Below, piece after piece: positions 1 to 7,085 of a DNA stretch of 20,244 nucleotides. The position numbers and the translations under genes were made by a program. Source of the stretch: Porticoccus sp. (GTDB taxonomy: Bacteria > Pseudomonadota > Gammaproteobacteria > Pseudomonadales > Porticoccaceae). Location of the stretch: the NCBI GenBank assembly GCA_023263825.1, contig JALQUJ010000102.1, forward strand, positions 1 through 20,244. The letters run 5' to 3'. The stretch's first letter is position 1, and the number at the start of each line of letters is the position of its first letter. The notes under the pieces are model-generated. The model was not told where the DNA came from. It did not search any database and saw only the letters and a program-made list of their open reading frames with translations.

Positions 1-1379
1 CTACAACTGCCACTGTTTTGGCTCAAGCCATTGTTAATGAAGGTCTTAAGTCAGTAGCTGCGGGTATGAACCCAATGGACTTAAAACGTGGTATTGATAA
101 AGCTGTTTCCGCTGCTGTAGAAGAAATTGCTTCCATTGCAAAGCCTTGTGCTGATACCAAAGAAATTGCCCAAGTAGGTACTATCTCTGCCAACAGTGAT
201 GCTCAAGTGGGCGATATCATTGCCCAAGCGATGGAAAAGGTAGGCAAAGAAGGCGTTATTACCGTTGAAGATGGTTCTGGCTTGGAAAATGAGCTGGATA
301 TTGTTGAAGGTATGCAGTTTGACCGTGGGTATCTCTCTCCTTACTTCATCAATAACCAGGAAACCATGAGTGTTGAGCACGAAACACCATTTATCCTGCT
401 ATATGATAAGAAAATCTCAAATATCCGTGATTTGTTGCCATTACTTGAGAATGTAGCAAAAGCGGGCCGTCCGTTGATGATCATTGCTGAAGACGTTGAA
501 GGCGAAGCATTGGCAACATTAGTGGTTAATAACCTGCGTGGTATTGTTAAGGTGGCAGCTTGTAAGGCGCCTGGTTTTGGTGACCGTCGTAAAGCCATGT
601 TGGAAGATATCGCTATCCTGACAGGCGGTACCGTTATTTCTGAAGAAGTGGGCATGGATCTCGAGTCGACTACTTTGGAGCATTTGGGGACTGCTAAACG
701 CATTAGCATGACCAAAGAAAACACAACTATCGTCGATGGTGCAGGTGAGCACGATGGAATTGAAGCGCGGGTTAATCAAATTCGTGCTCAAATAGAAGAA
801 ACAACATCTGATTATGATCGTGAAAAACTGCAAGAGCGTGTAGCGAAACTGGCTGGCGGTGTTGCTGTGATCAAAGTAGGTGCGGCTACAGAAGTAGAAA
901 TGAAAGAGAAGAAAGCCCGTGTTGATGATGCATTGCATGCTACTCGTGCTGCTGTTGCAGAGGGTGTTGTCCCTGGCGGTGGTGTTGCTCTGATTCGTGC
1001 GCTTCAAGCGATTGATGGTTTGTCAGGTGACAATGATGATCAAACGGTAGGAATAAACTTGGCACGTCGTGCCATGGAAGCTCCGTTGCGTCAAATTGTC
1101 ACCAATGCGGGTGAAGAAGGCTCTGTTGTTGTTGATAAGGTCAAAGCGGGTGAGGGTAACTATGGTTACAACGCGGGTACGGGTGAATATGGCGATATGA
1201 TTGCCATGGGTATCCTGGATCCAGCCAAAGTAACGCGTACTGCATTGCAAGCGGCGGGTTCGATTGCGGGCTTGATGATTACCACTGAGGCTATGGTTGC
1301 TGATTCACCTGTAGATGCAGGTGCAGCTCCAGCAATGCCTGATATGGGCGGTATGGGCGGTATGCCCGGCATGATGTAA
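1..1379 (+). CDS. groL: Chaperonin GroEL, 3' part (60 kDa chaperonin)
   Basis: This is the ATP-driven cytosolic folding chaperonin that works with GroES. The window opens inside the gene: the frame is already open at base 3 (TTATVLAQ...), matching E. coli GroEL from about residue 90, so roughly 89 N-terminal residues lie upstream. The TTG at 18 is an internal Leu codon, not a start. Visible landmarks are NPMDLKRGIDKAV, the apical-domain stretch ending in APGFGDRRKAML, and DDALHATRAAVAEGVVPGGG. The second Asp of that last stretch aligns with the ATPase Asp398 of E. coli. Also present are NYGYNAGTGEYGDMI and the typical Gly/Met-rich tail (MGGMGGMPGMM). A strong terminator follows 43 nt after the stop, consistent with the end of a groES-groEL operon. 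The identification is certain; only the 5' end is missing. Confidence 0.98.
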   Translation, partial: TTATVLAQAIVNEGLKSVAAGMNPMDLKRGIDKAVSAAVEEIASIAKPCADTKEIAQVGTISANSDAQVGDIIAQAMEKVGKEGVITVEDGSGLENELDIVEGMQFDRGYLSPYFINNQETMSVEHETPFILLYDKKISNIRDLLPLLENVAKAGRPLMIIAEDVEGEALATLVVNNLRGIVKVAACKAPGFGDRRKAMLEDIAILTGGTVISEEVGMDLESTTLEHLGTAKRISMTKENTTIVDGAGEHDGIEARVNQIRAQIEETTSDYDREKLQERVAKLAGGVAVIKVGAATEVEMKEKKARVDDALHATRAAVAEGVVPGGGVALIRALQAIDGLSGDNDDQTVGINLARRAMEAPLRQIVTNAGEEGSVVVDKVKAGEGNYGYNAGTGEYGDMIAMGILDPAKVTRTALQAAGSIAGLMITTEAMVADSPVDAGAAPAMPDMGGMGGMPGMM

Positions 1380-1421
1380 GTCATTCCTGTCAAAAATAGT
1401 CAGAAATCACTAGTAAGAAAT

Positions 1422-1448
1422 AAAAAACCCCGAAATTCGGGGTTTTTT
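1422..1448 (+). terminator. Intrinsic terminator after groL
   Basis: A hairpin with arms CCCCG/CGGGG, extended by GAA/TTC and flanking A/T pairs, is followed by six T. It lies 43 nt past the groL stop and ends the chaperonin transcript. The A-tract on the 5' side could make it work weakly in both directions. Confidence 0.9.
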
Positions 1449-1517
1449 ATTGGTGGGTCTTCTCACTCTAAAAAATGTTGATGGTTTATTAATAGCAATT
1501 TGTTATTAGATGGTAGT

Positions 1518-1546
1518 TTGTGACAAAATTGCGAAGCAATGATTAT
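1518..1546 (+). promoter_or_regulatory. Candidate promoter of the PuuD-like gene, with a palindrome in the spacer
   Basis: TTGTGA (1518-1523) and GATTAT (1541-1546) are separated by 17 nt, each matching the sigma-70 hexamers at 4 of 6 positions. The spacer holds a perfect inverted repeat, ATTGC-GAA-GCAAT (1528-1540), a plausible operator. A start near 1553 would put the folded leader described next at the very 5' end of the mRNA. The hexamers are weak, so this is tentative. Confidence 0.35.
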
Positions 1547-1556
1547 GAGCCAATAG

Positions 1557-1617
1557 ATAGGCTGTATAACCCTTAACTTTAAAGGGTTATGTGAATTTCT
1601 TCCTTGAAGGCAGCCTA
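1557..1617 (+). promoter_or_regulatory. Possible structured 5' leader (three-way junction) before the PuuD-like gene
   Basis: Three nested pairings are visible. An outer stem pairs TAGGCTG (1558-1564) with CAGCCTA (1611-1617). It encloses a 9-bp hairpin, ATAACCCTT/AAGGGTTAT (1566-1574/1582-1590), and a small hairpin, CTTC-CTT-GAAG (1599-1609). This is a compact three-way-junction topology about 60 nt before the start codon. I could not match it to a known riboswitch consensus and see no obvious expression platform, so a DNA-level operator or chance folding remain possible. Confidence 0.35.
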
Positions 1618-1677
1618 CATAAAAACAATGATATTTAACTAATATAAAAATAACATCTCACTGCTAAGGAGATACAC

Positions 1678-2316
1678 ATGGAATTCATTAACTTCCTCGT
1701 TCGTTGGGGGCATTTGCTGTTCGGTATTACCTGGATCGGCATGCTGTACTACTTTAACTTTGTTCAGGGCGGCTATTTTAAACAAGCAACTCCTGAAGCA
1801 TTAGCTGACGCTAAATCAAAATTGGCACCAAGCGCCCTTTGGTGGTTCCGTTGGGGCGCAATGTTCACCTTTATCACTGGTGTTGTGCTGTTAGTTGGCC
1901 TTTCTCATAACAATCAGTTCAATAATTCTATTGTTGTTGGTGCCGTCATGGGTACATTGATGTTCCTCAATGTGTGGCTAATTATTTGGCCTGCCCAGCA
2001 AATTGCACTGGGCATGAAAGAGGGCGATGGCCCTGCAAATGCGGCAAAAGCATTATTAGCTTCCAGAACAAATACACTATTCTCGGCTCCTATGGCATTT
2101 GGTATGTTGGCTAGCCCTCATGCTGCTCAGTGGGGTGGAAGTGGTTATGGTACAAGTGTTGGTGGTACAGATCTGATTATTTGTTTGGCTATTATTGCCG
2201 CATTGGAAATCAATGCACTTGTAGGCAAGCAAGGTCCAATGGCATCTGTTAAAGGCGTGATTCACTGTAGTCTTGGATTGACCGTTGTATTATTTGGCAT
2301 TCTTTACTATTTGTAA
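1678..2316 (+). CDS. PuuD-like (urate hydroxylase N-terminal-type) integral membrane protein
   Basis: A 212-residue, very hydrophobic protein with about six predicted membrane helices: around residues 5-27, 54-76, 84-105, 132-148, 163-183 and 193-212. The pattern F-L-V-R-W-G-H-L-L-F-G-I-T-W-I-G near the N-terminus, W-W-F-R-W-G-A at 55-61 and N-V-W-L-I-I-W-P-A-Q-Q at 98-108 resemble the membrane domain of PuuD. In longer PuuD proteins that domain is fused to a cytochrome c domain, which is absent here. Small stand-alone versions are common in marine proteobacteria, and their substrate is not established, so a role in urate oxidation is inference. The ATG follows a clean Shine-Dalgarno (TAAGGAG, 1665-1671). 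The gene is monocistronic: terminators flank it on both sides. Confidence 0.75.
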   Translation: MEFINFLVRWGHLLFGITWIGMLYYFNFVQGGYFKQATPEALADAKSKLAPSALWWFRWGAMFTFITGVVLLVGLSHNNQFNNSIVVGAVMGTLMFLNVWLIIWPAQQIALGMKEGDGPANAAKALLASRTNTLFSAPMAFGMLASPHAAQWGGSGYGTSVGGTDLIICLAIIAALEINALVGKQGPMASVKGVIHCSLGLTVVLFGILYYL

Positions 2317-2333
2317 TTTGCTTGTCAGGTATC

Positions 2334-2364
2334 AAAAAAAACCGGCCACTTGGCCGGTTTTTTT
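2334..2364 (+). terminator. Intrinsic terminator after the PuuD-like gene
   Basis: A stem ACCGGCCA/TGGCCGGT with a very short CT loop (a few terminal pairs must open) is flanked by A7 and followed by T7. It lies 18 nt after the stop codon and is a textbook Rho-independent terminator. Confidence 0.92.
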
Positions 2365-2438
2365 ATGTCTATGGCGTATAATGCAAGGGTTTATTTCTTC
2401 GCAAATATCAAAGACTTTATGTATAGGTATACTCGGTC

Positions 2439-3281
2439 ATGACTGATAAGGAATTTTCCAAGCTCGATCCCATTGTTCCGGAAAGCGATGAGCGTATTGG
2501 GCGGGGTAGAGCTGGTTCACCGAAGCAAGCGGATGTTGGTTTGGCTGGATCACGAAAAAGCGAAAAGTCTCACTATTCAAGTAATTCGTCATCTAAAGCT
2601 GGTAGTACTGGGGTAAAAAGTGTCGGGTTGATATGGAAGTTTTTGGTACTGATTCTGATATTTGGTCTGGGTGGATTGGGTTATTTTTTTGTTGAGCAAA
2701 CAGAACGGTTGTCCCAGTTACAGGGGCGCTTTGACGAGCTCGAAGCTAAAATAGTCTCTACGGATGAATCCCTGAATGAATCAGGCACAGCCTTGGCAGT
2801 GAAGTTAAAAGATCAAGGAGAGACTCTGGATAAGCACTGGTCGGAGATCAAGAAGCTTTGGGGTATTTCCTACGATCGAAATCGTAAAAAAATCGAGGCC
2901 CAGGAAAAAACGTTGGCAGCTCAGAGCAAGACGGTAAAAAATTTGCAGGCCTCCATGTCTGCTAGGAAGAAGGAAATTGCCACTTTGACTGGGAAAGTAG
3001 ATAAAGCCAGTCAATCTATGGAAACAGTGGTTAACTCTTCATTGGCGGCGAAGCTTGAAATGAATGACTTGGTCGGGCAATCGCAACAGATTAATGATCA
3101 GGTTAATAATCTGGAAAAAAGTATTGAGTCATTAAAGCAAAATTTAAATACACGTGTAGCTGATAACGAGGAGGCAATTAATGCTATTGATGCCTATCGG
3201 CTTCAGGTGAACCGGGATATCCAGTTGCTTAAACAACAGTTGGCTCCAGCTTCTTCTGGTTCTTCAACGACAGCGCCATAA
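2439..3281 (+). CDS. Single-pass membrane protein with long coiled coil, function unknown
   Basis: A 280-residue protein with three parts. Residues 1-61 are polar, Ser/Lys/Gly-rich and probably disordered and cytoplasmic. One membrane helix lies at about 62-85 (V-G-L-I-W-K-F-L-V-L-I-L). A long Gln/Lys/Glu-rich coiled coil follows (about 86-265) and ends in a Ser/Thr/Pro/Ala tail. A basic N-terminus before the helix suggests the coiled coil is outside the inner membrane. A distinctive segment, KKLWGISYDRNRKKIEAQ (about 138-155), breaks the heptads and may be the conserved core. There is no enzymatic motif. A perfect TATAAT (2377-2382) lies 56 nt before the ATG, but without a good -35, and the Shine-Dalgarno is weak. 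The gene sits 52 nt before fumarase, with no terminator between, so the two may be co-transcribed. I do not recognise a named family. Confidence 0.8.
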   Translation: MTDKEFSKLDPIVPESDERIGRGRAGSPKQADVGLAGSRKSEKSHYSSNSSSKAGSTGVKSVGLIWKFLVLILIFGLGGLGYFFVEQTERLSQLQGRFDELEAKIVSTDESLNESGTALAVKLKDQGETLDKHWSEIKKLWGISYDRNRKKIEAQEKTLAAQSKTVKNLQASMSARKKEIATLTGKVDKASQSMETVVNSSLAAKLEMNDLVGQSQQINDQVNNLEKSIESLKQNLNTRVADNEEAINAIDAYRLQVNRDIQLLKQQLAPASSGSSTTAP

Positions 3282-3333
3282 ACTATTATTTCTAGCACAT
3301 AACTTTTAGTAAATTGTTAAAAGAGAATTTGAT

Positions 3334-4848
3334 ATGACTGTAATTCGACAAGACGACTTGATAGAAAGCGTCGCGGATGCATTGCAATTTATTTCTTACT
3401 ATCATCCGGTAGATTTTATTCAAGCTGTACACCAAGCCTATGAGCGTGAAGAGTCTCAGGCGGCTAAGGATGCAATGGCACAAATTTTAATTAACTCACG
3501 GATGTGTGCCATGGGGCGCCGTCCCCTTTGCCAGGATACGGGTATCGTTAATGTATTTGTAAAAGTGGGTATGGATGTTCAGTGGCAAGGTGATATGAGT
3601 GTCACGGATATGATTAATGAAGGCGTTCGCCGCGCCTATAAGCACCCTGATAATGTCTTGAGGGCCTCTGTACTGGCGGATCCTGATGGTGCTCGTAAGA
3701 ACACAGGTGACAATACACCTGCTGTCATTAATTATGAAATTGTTCCCGGCGACACGGTCGTTGTTGATGTTGCTGCTAAGGGGGGTGGTTCAGAGGCTAA
3801 ATCAAAATTTGCCATGTTAAACCCTTCAGATTCTGTTGTTGATTGGGTCTTGGAGCAGTTGCCAAAAATGGGAGCCGGTTGGTGTCCACCCGGTATGCTC
3901 GGTATTGGTATTGGCGGTACGGCAGAAAAGGCTGTGCTGTTGGCTAAAGAATCCTTGATGGAGCCGATTGATATCCAAGAGCTTCAAGCTCGAGGTGCTT
4001 CAAACCGCGCTGAAGAAATTCGTCTTGAACTGTATGACAAGGTCAACAATCTGGGTATTGGTGCCCAAGGACTTGGTGGTTTAACCACAGTTTTGGATGT
4101 CAAAGTCCATGATTTCCCGGCCCATGCTGCGAACAAGGCTGTAGCATTAATTCCTAACTGTGCGGCAACTCGTCATACTCACTTTACCCTTGATGGTTCT
4201 GGTCCGGCTAAGCAAGTGCCGCCAAATCTTGATGAATGGCCGGAGATAGCCTGGGAAGTGGGCGATAGCGTAAGAAGAGTAAATCTGGATGCGGTTACAA
4301 AGGATGATGTTCAGGACTGGAAGCCGGGAGAAACGCTATTGCTTTCTGGAAAAATGTTGACTGGCCGTGATGCTGCCCATAAACGTATGGTCGATATGAT
4401 TGCCAATGGGGAAGAATTGCCAGTAGATATGACAGGGCGCTTTATCTACTACGTAGGTCCTGTTGATCCTGTTCGAGAAGAGGTTGTTGGACCTGCGGGG
4501 CCAACTACTGCGACACGTATGGATAAGTTTACCCGAACTATGCTCGAGCAAACGGGTTTGATTGGAATGATCGGTAAAGCCGAACGAGGGCCAACAGCTA
4601 TTGATGCGATTAAGGATAATGAAGCTGTTTATCTTATGGCAGTGGGTGGCGCTGCTTACTTGGTATCAAAAGCTATTACGGATGCTAAAGTGGTGGCTTT
4701 TGAAGATTTGGGGATGGAAGCAATCTACGAATTTGAAATTGTTGATATGCCGGTGACTGTGGCAGTTGATTCCAAAGGTGAGTCTGTACACCGCACGGGG
4801 CCCCAAATCTGGAAAGCGAAGATCGAAGAGCATGCTTTGAAGTTATAG
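3334..4848 (+). CDS. fumA: Fumarate hydratase, class I (4Fe-4S)
   Basis: This enzyme interconverts fumarate and L-malate in the cytosolic TCA cycle using an oxygen-sensitive [4Fe-4S] cluster. The 504-residue length fits class I fumarases. Residues 1 to about 285 form the alpha-type (hydratase) part, with cluster cysteines Cys66 (RPLCQDTG), Cys184 (GWCPPG) and Cys276 (NCAATRHTHF); their spacing of 118 and 92 closely matches Cys105/224/318 of E. coli FumA. Residues from about 300 on are the beta-type C-terminal domain with LTGRDAAHKR (342-351), GPVDPV, GPTTATRMD (389-397) and LGMEAIYEFEI. The ATG at 3334 follows AAAAGAGA (3319-3326). The sequence resembles the Pseudomonas-type enzyme more than E. 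coli FumA/FumB. The symbol denotes the class rather than proven orthology. Confidence 0.95.
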   Translation: MTVIRQDDLIESVADALQFISYYHPVDFIQAVHQAYEREESQAAKDAMAQILINSRMCAMGRRPLCQDTGIVNVFVKVGMDVQWQGDMSVTDMINEGVRRAYKHPDNVLRASVLADPDGARKNTGDNTPAVINYEIVPGDTVVVDVAAKGGGSEAKSKFAMLNPSDSVVDWVLEQLPKMGAGWCPPGMLGIGIGGTAEKAVLLAKESLMEPIDIQELQARGASNRAEEIRLELYDKVNNLGIGAQGLGGLTTVLDVKVHDFPAHAANKAVALIPNCAATRHTHFTLDGSGPAKQVPPNLDEWPEIAWEVGDSVRRVNLDAVTKDDVQDWKPGETLLLSGKMLTGRDAAHKRMVDMIANGEELPVDMTGRFIYYVGPVDPVREEVVGPAGPTTATRMDKFTRTMLEQTGLIGMIGKAERGPTAIDAIKDNEAVYLMAVGGAAYLVSKAITDAKVVAFEDLGMEAIYEFEIVDMPVTVAVDSKGESVHRTGPQIWKAKIEEHALKL

Positions 4849-4925
4849 TTAATGTAGTCTTAAACTTATAGTAAAAAAATATTGCTAGATACTTGGTTGT
4901 TAGCATAATTTTTTGATTAGCGTAT

Positions 4926-4957
4926 AAAAACCGAAGCCTAATGACTTCGGTTTTTTT
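4926..4957 (+). terminator. Intrinsic terminator after fumarase
   Basis: Stem ACCGAAG/CTTCGGT with an 8-nt loop is followed by T7 (4951-4957), with an A-tract on the 5' side. It lies about 80 nt past the fumarase stop. Confidence 0.9.
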
Positions 4958-5002
4958 GGAAATGGTTTGTACAGCTAATAAAACTCAACTCAAGTCGAAG
5001 TT

Positions 5003-5032
5003 TTTACATAAAAGTGACATTTTCTGTATAAA
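5003..5032 (+). promoter_or_regulatory. Candidate sigma-70 promoter of the OmpA-domain ORF
   Basis: TTTACA (5003-5008) and TATAAA (5027-5032) are separated by 18 nt, each matching the consensus at 5 of 6 positions. A start near 5039 gives an 80-nt leader before the truncated OmpA-domain ORF. A small palindrome, ATCAGCTGAT (5034-5043), sits at the presumed start. Confidence 0.5.
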
Positions 5033-5119
5033 AATCAGCTGATAGCGCAGGAAAAATCATCCAAAATATACTATTATTGCGTCAACTGCCAAGCGGGCGG
5101 TACAGGTGGGTACACTTGT

Positions 5120-5383
5120 ATGAAGGCTCAGGAAGATATTACTCTGGTACTCGAAGGTCACACAGATTCACGTGCCAGTGAGAGCTATAATCAGGATCTT
5201 TCACAACGCCGTGCTAATGCTGTTAAAGCCAGAATTGTTGAAGAATATGGTATTGATGCTAGTCGTATCTCAGCCGTAGGCTACGGTGAAAGTAAGCCTA
5301 TTGCAGATAACGCTACTGCAGAAGGTTGTGCTCGCAACCGCCGCGTTGTAGGTGAAATGACTTACTCTGAGGTGGTCAATTAA
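5120..5383 (+). CDS. Truncated OmpA/Pal C-terminal (peptidoglycan-binding) domain ORF, probable remnant
   Basis: The 87 residues align with the second part of an OmpA C-terminal domain: LVLEGHTDSRASESYNQDLS, the QRRANAVK helix, GIDASRISAVGYGES and CARNRRVVGEM. Intact domains begin about 25-30 residues earlier with a YFDFD-type strand and a helix. Neither is present in the 100 nt upstream in any frame, and the same frame runs back only to a TGA at 5015. No signal peptide is present, so as written it could not reach the periplasm. It is not simply dead DNA, however: it has a promoter-like pair (5003-5032), a possible ribosome site (AGGTGG, 5104-5109) and a strong terminator. An internal deletion in a secreted OmpA-family gene is the simplest reading; a small cytosolic protein is the alternative. 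Confidence 0.65.
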   Translation: MKAQEDITLVLEGHTDSRASESYNQDLSQRRANAVKARIVEEYGIDASRISAVGYGESKPIADNATAEGCARNRRVVGEMTYSEVVN

Positions 5384-5411
5384 TTTGACTAACTAGTCAT
5401 TTCTGATTTGT

Positions 5412-5443
5412 AAAACGGCATCTAAACAGATGCCGTTTTTTTT
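5412..5443 (+). terminator. Intrinsic terminator after the OmpA-domain ORF
   Basis: Arms AACGGCATCT/AGATGCCGTT close an AAAC tetraloop and are followed by T8 (5436-5443). This strong terminator lies 29 nt past the ORF stop, suggesting the unit was, or still is, a transcribed gene. Confidence 0.92.
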
Positions 5444-5516
5444 GGCTCATATATTTAGGTTTACCCATTTATAATTTATACGTTTTAAAATGGCAGGCTA
5501 ATAACTGCTAGGAAGC

Positions 5517-6941
5517 ATGATGGCAAATACACTGTACTGGCATGACTACGAGACGTTTGGTATAGATCCTTCCCGAGATTGCCCATCCCAGTTTGCCGGT
5601 GTTCGCACCGATGAAAAACTTGACATCATTGGTGAGCCTCTATCGATTTATTGTCAGCCCCCCTTGGATCGTTTGCCGTCACCAATGGCCTGCCTCGTGA
5701 CGGGGATTACTCCGCAAATTGCTTTAGATAAAGGTCTTCCAGAGAATAAATTTATTGAACAAATACATCGTGAGCTTTCCACTCCAGGTACCTGTGGTGT
5801 CGGGTATAACAGTATTAGGTTTGATGATGAGGTATCACGATACACTCTTTACCGTAATTTTTATGATCCCTATGACCGGGAGTGGAAACAGGGCAACTCC
5901 CGCTGGGATATTATCGACATGGTGCGACTAGCCAGGGCCTTGAGGCCGGAGGGTATAGAGTGGCCTAACTATGAAAATGGTTCACCTTGTTTCAAGTTGG
6001 AACGCTTAACAGAAGCAAACCATATTAGCCACGACAGTGCCCACGATGCGTTATCTGATGTTTTAGCAACCATCGCTATGGCAAAGCTGGTGATGACCAA
6101 ACAGCCCAAATTGTATGAGTATATTTATCAGTGCCGGTTAAAGCGCAAAGTAGCAGAATTGGTGGACTTAAATCGTCGTAAACCTTTTTTGCATGTGTCG
6201 GGTCGGCTGCCACGTGAAAATGGTTACACTGCTTTAATGATGCCGATGGCTCGTCACCCTACCAATAAAAATTCCATTATTTGTTTTAACCTGATGGGTA
6301 ACGCCGAGGCGTTACTGAATCTGAGCGCAGATGAGATTCAACAAAGCGTATTCACTCGTACTGAAGAATTACCTGAAGGTATCGATCGCATTCCACTTAA
6401 GGGTGTGCAATTAAATCGATGTCCTGTTGTGGCTACACCAAAATTACTGGATGCTGACTCGGCTAAACGTTTGGATATCTCCCTAGAAAGATGTGAAAAA
6501 AATTGGCATTTATTGCAACAACATGATGTGTCTTCAAAATTAGAGACAGTTTTTTCCAGGCAAGCCTTTGAGCCAACAGATAATCCAGAGTGTCAACTTT
6601 ATGAAGGTTTTCTCGATGATATAGATAAGGGATTATTACCTGAGGTTAGGAGGGCTTCTGTTGAAGAATTATCATCGGATTCTCTACATTTTCGTGATCA
6701 GCGCTATCAGCAATTGTTGTTTCTATACCGAGCAAAGAATTACCCAGAAAGTTTAAATGAGAGTGAACGTCATGATTGGGAAGAGATTCGTTTTCAAAGG
6801 TTGACTAATCCCGGTGAGGGCTATTTAACGCTCGATGCTTATTCTGCGGAAATAGAAGAATTACTTGCCAAGGATGAGTTGCCAGAACGAGATCGAAATA
6901 TTTTGAGAGCATTGGAAGACTGGGGGCAGCAGGTATTGTAG
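5517..6941 (+). CDS. sbcB: Exodeoxyribonuclease I (3'-5' ssDNA exonuclease)
   Basis: This enzyme degrades single-stranded DNA 3' to 5' in recombination and mismatch repair. The 474 residues match E. coli ExoI (475) along the whole length. The DEDD-type catalytic residues are visible: Asp10 and Glu12 in HDYETFG, Asp103 in YNSIRFDDEV, and His176 and Asp181 in SAHDALSDVLATIAMAKL. The SH3-like and C-terminal helical domains follow, including YEGFLDD and LLFLYRAKNYPESL. Two ATG codons are adjacent (5517 and 5520). AGGA at 5510-5513 is only 3 nt from the first and 6 nt from the second, so the second may be the true start (MANTLYWHDYE). A perfect TATAAT (5470-5475) lies upstream but lacks a convincing -35. 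Confidence 0.96.
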   Translation: MMANTLYWHDYETFGIDPSRDCPSQFAGVRTDEKLDIIGEPLSIYCQPPLDRLPSPMACLVTGITPQIALDKGLPENKFIEQIHRELSTPGTCGVGYNSIRFDDEVSRYTLYRNFYDPYDREWKQGNSRWDIIDMVRLARALRPEGIEWPNYENGSPCFKLERLTEANHISHDSAHDALSDVLATIAMAKLVMTKQPKLYEYIYQCRLKRKVAELVDLNRRKPFLHVSGRLPRENGYTALMMPMARHPTNKNSIICFNLMGNAEALLNLSADEIQQSVFTRTEELPEGIDRIPLKGVQLNRCPVVATPKLLDADSAKRLDISLERCEKNWHLLQQHDVSSKLETVFSRQAFEPTDNPECQLYEGFLDDIDKGLLPEVRRASVEELSSDSLHFRDQRYQQLLFLYRAKNYPESLNESERHDWEEIRFQRLTNPGEGYLTLDAYSAEIEELLAKDELPERDRNILRALEDWGQQVL

Positions 6942-7005
6942 TCATAGTAAAAAATGTCTTCTTTTTCTGTTAGGACAATTGTTTAGCTGTATTTTATTAC
7001 TCTCT

Positions 7006-7035
7006 GCGGCTCTGGTTCAGGCCAGGTAAAGCCGC
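7006..7035 (+). promoter_or_regulatory. Hairpin in the pyrB leader region
   Basis: GCGGCT (7006-7011) pairs with AGCCGC (7030-7035), and inside it CTGG pairs with CCAG across a 6-nt loop, leaving GTAA bulged on one side. It is not followed by a T run, so it is not a terminator as it stands. It lies about 50 nt before the pyrB GTG. Its role, if any, is unknown. Confidence 0.35.
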
Positions 7036-7085
7036 TAGAATGCATCGGCATATCATATTCATAAGAACCTGTAATTGGGGGAAGT

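Noticed and set aside
1..1379. Several long antisense frames opposite groL
   Set aside because: Shadows of a highly biased, strongly conserved gene; no ribosome sites and no family resemblance.
1557..1617. Purine riboswitch upstream of the PuuD-like gene
   Set aside because: The topology is a three-way junction, but the conserved core bases and the paired loops of purine riboswitches are missing.
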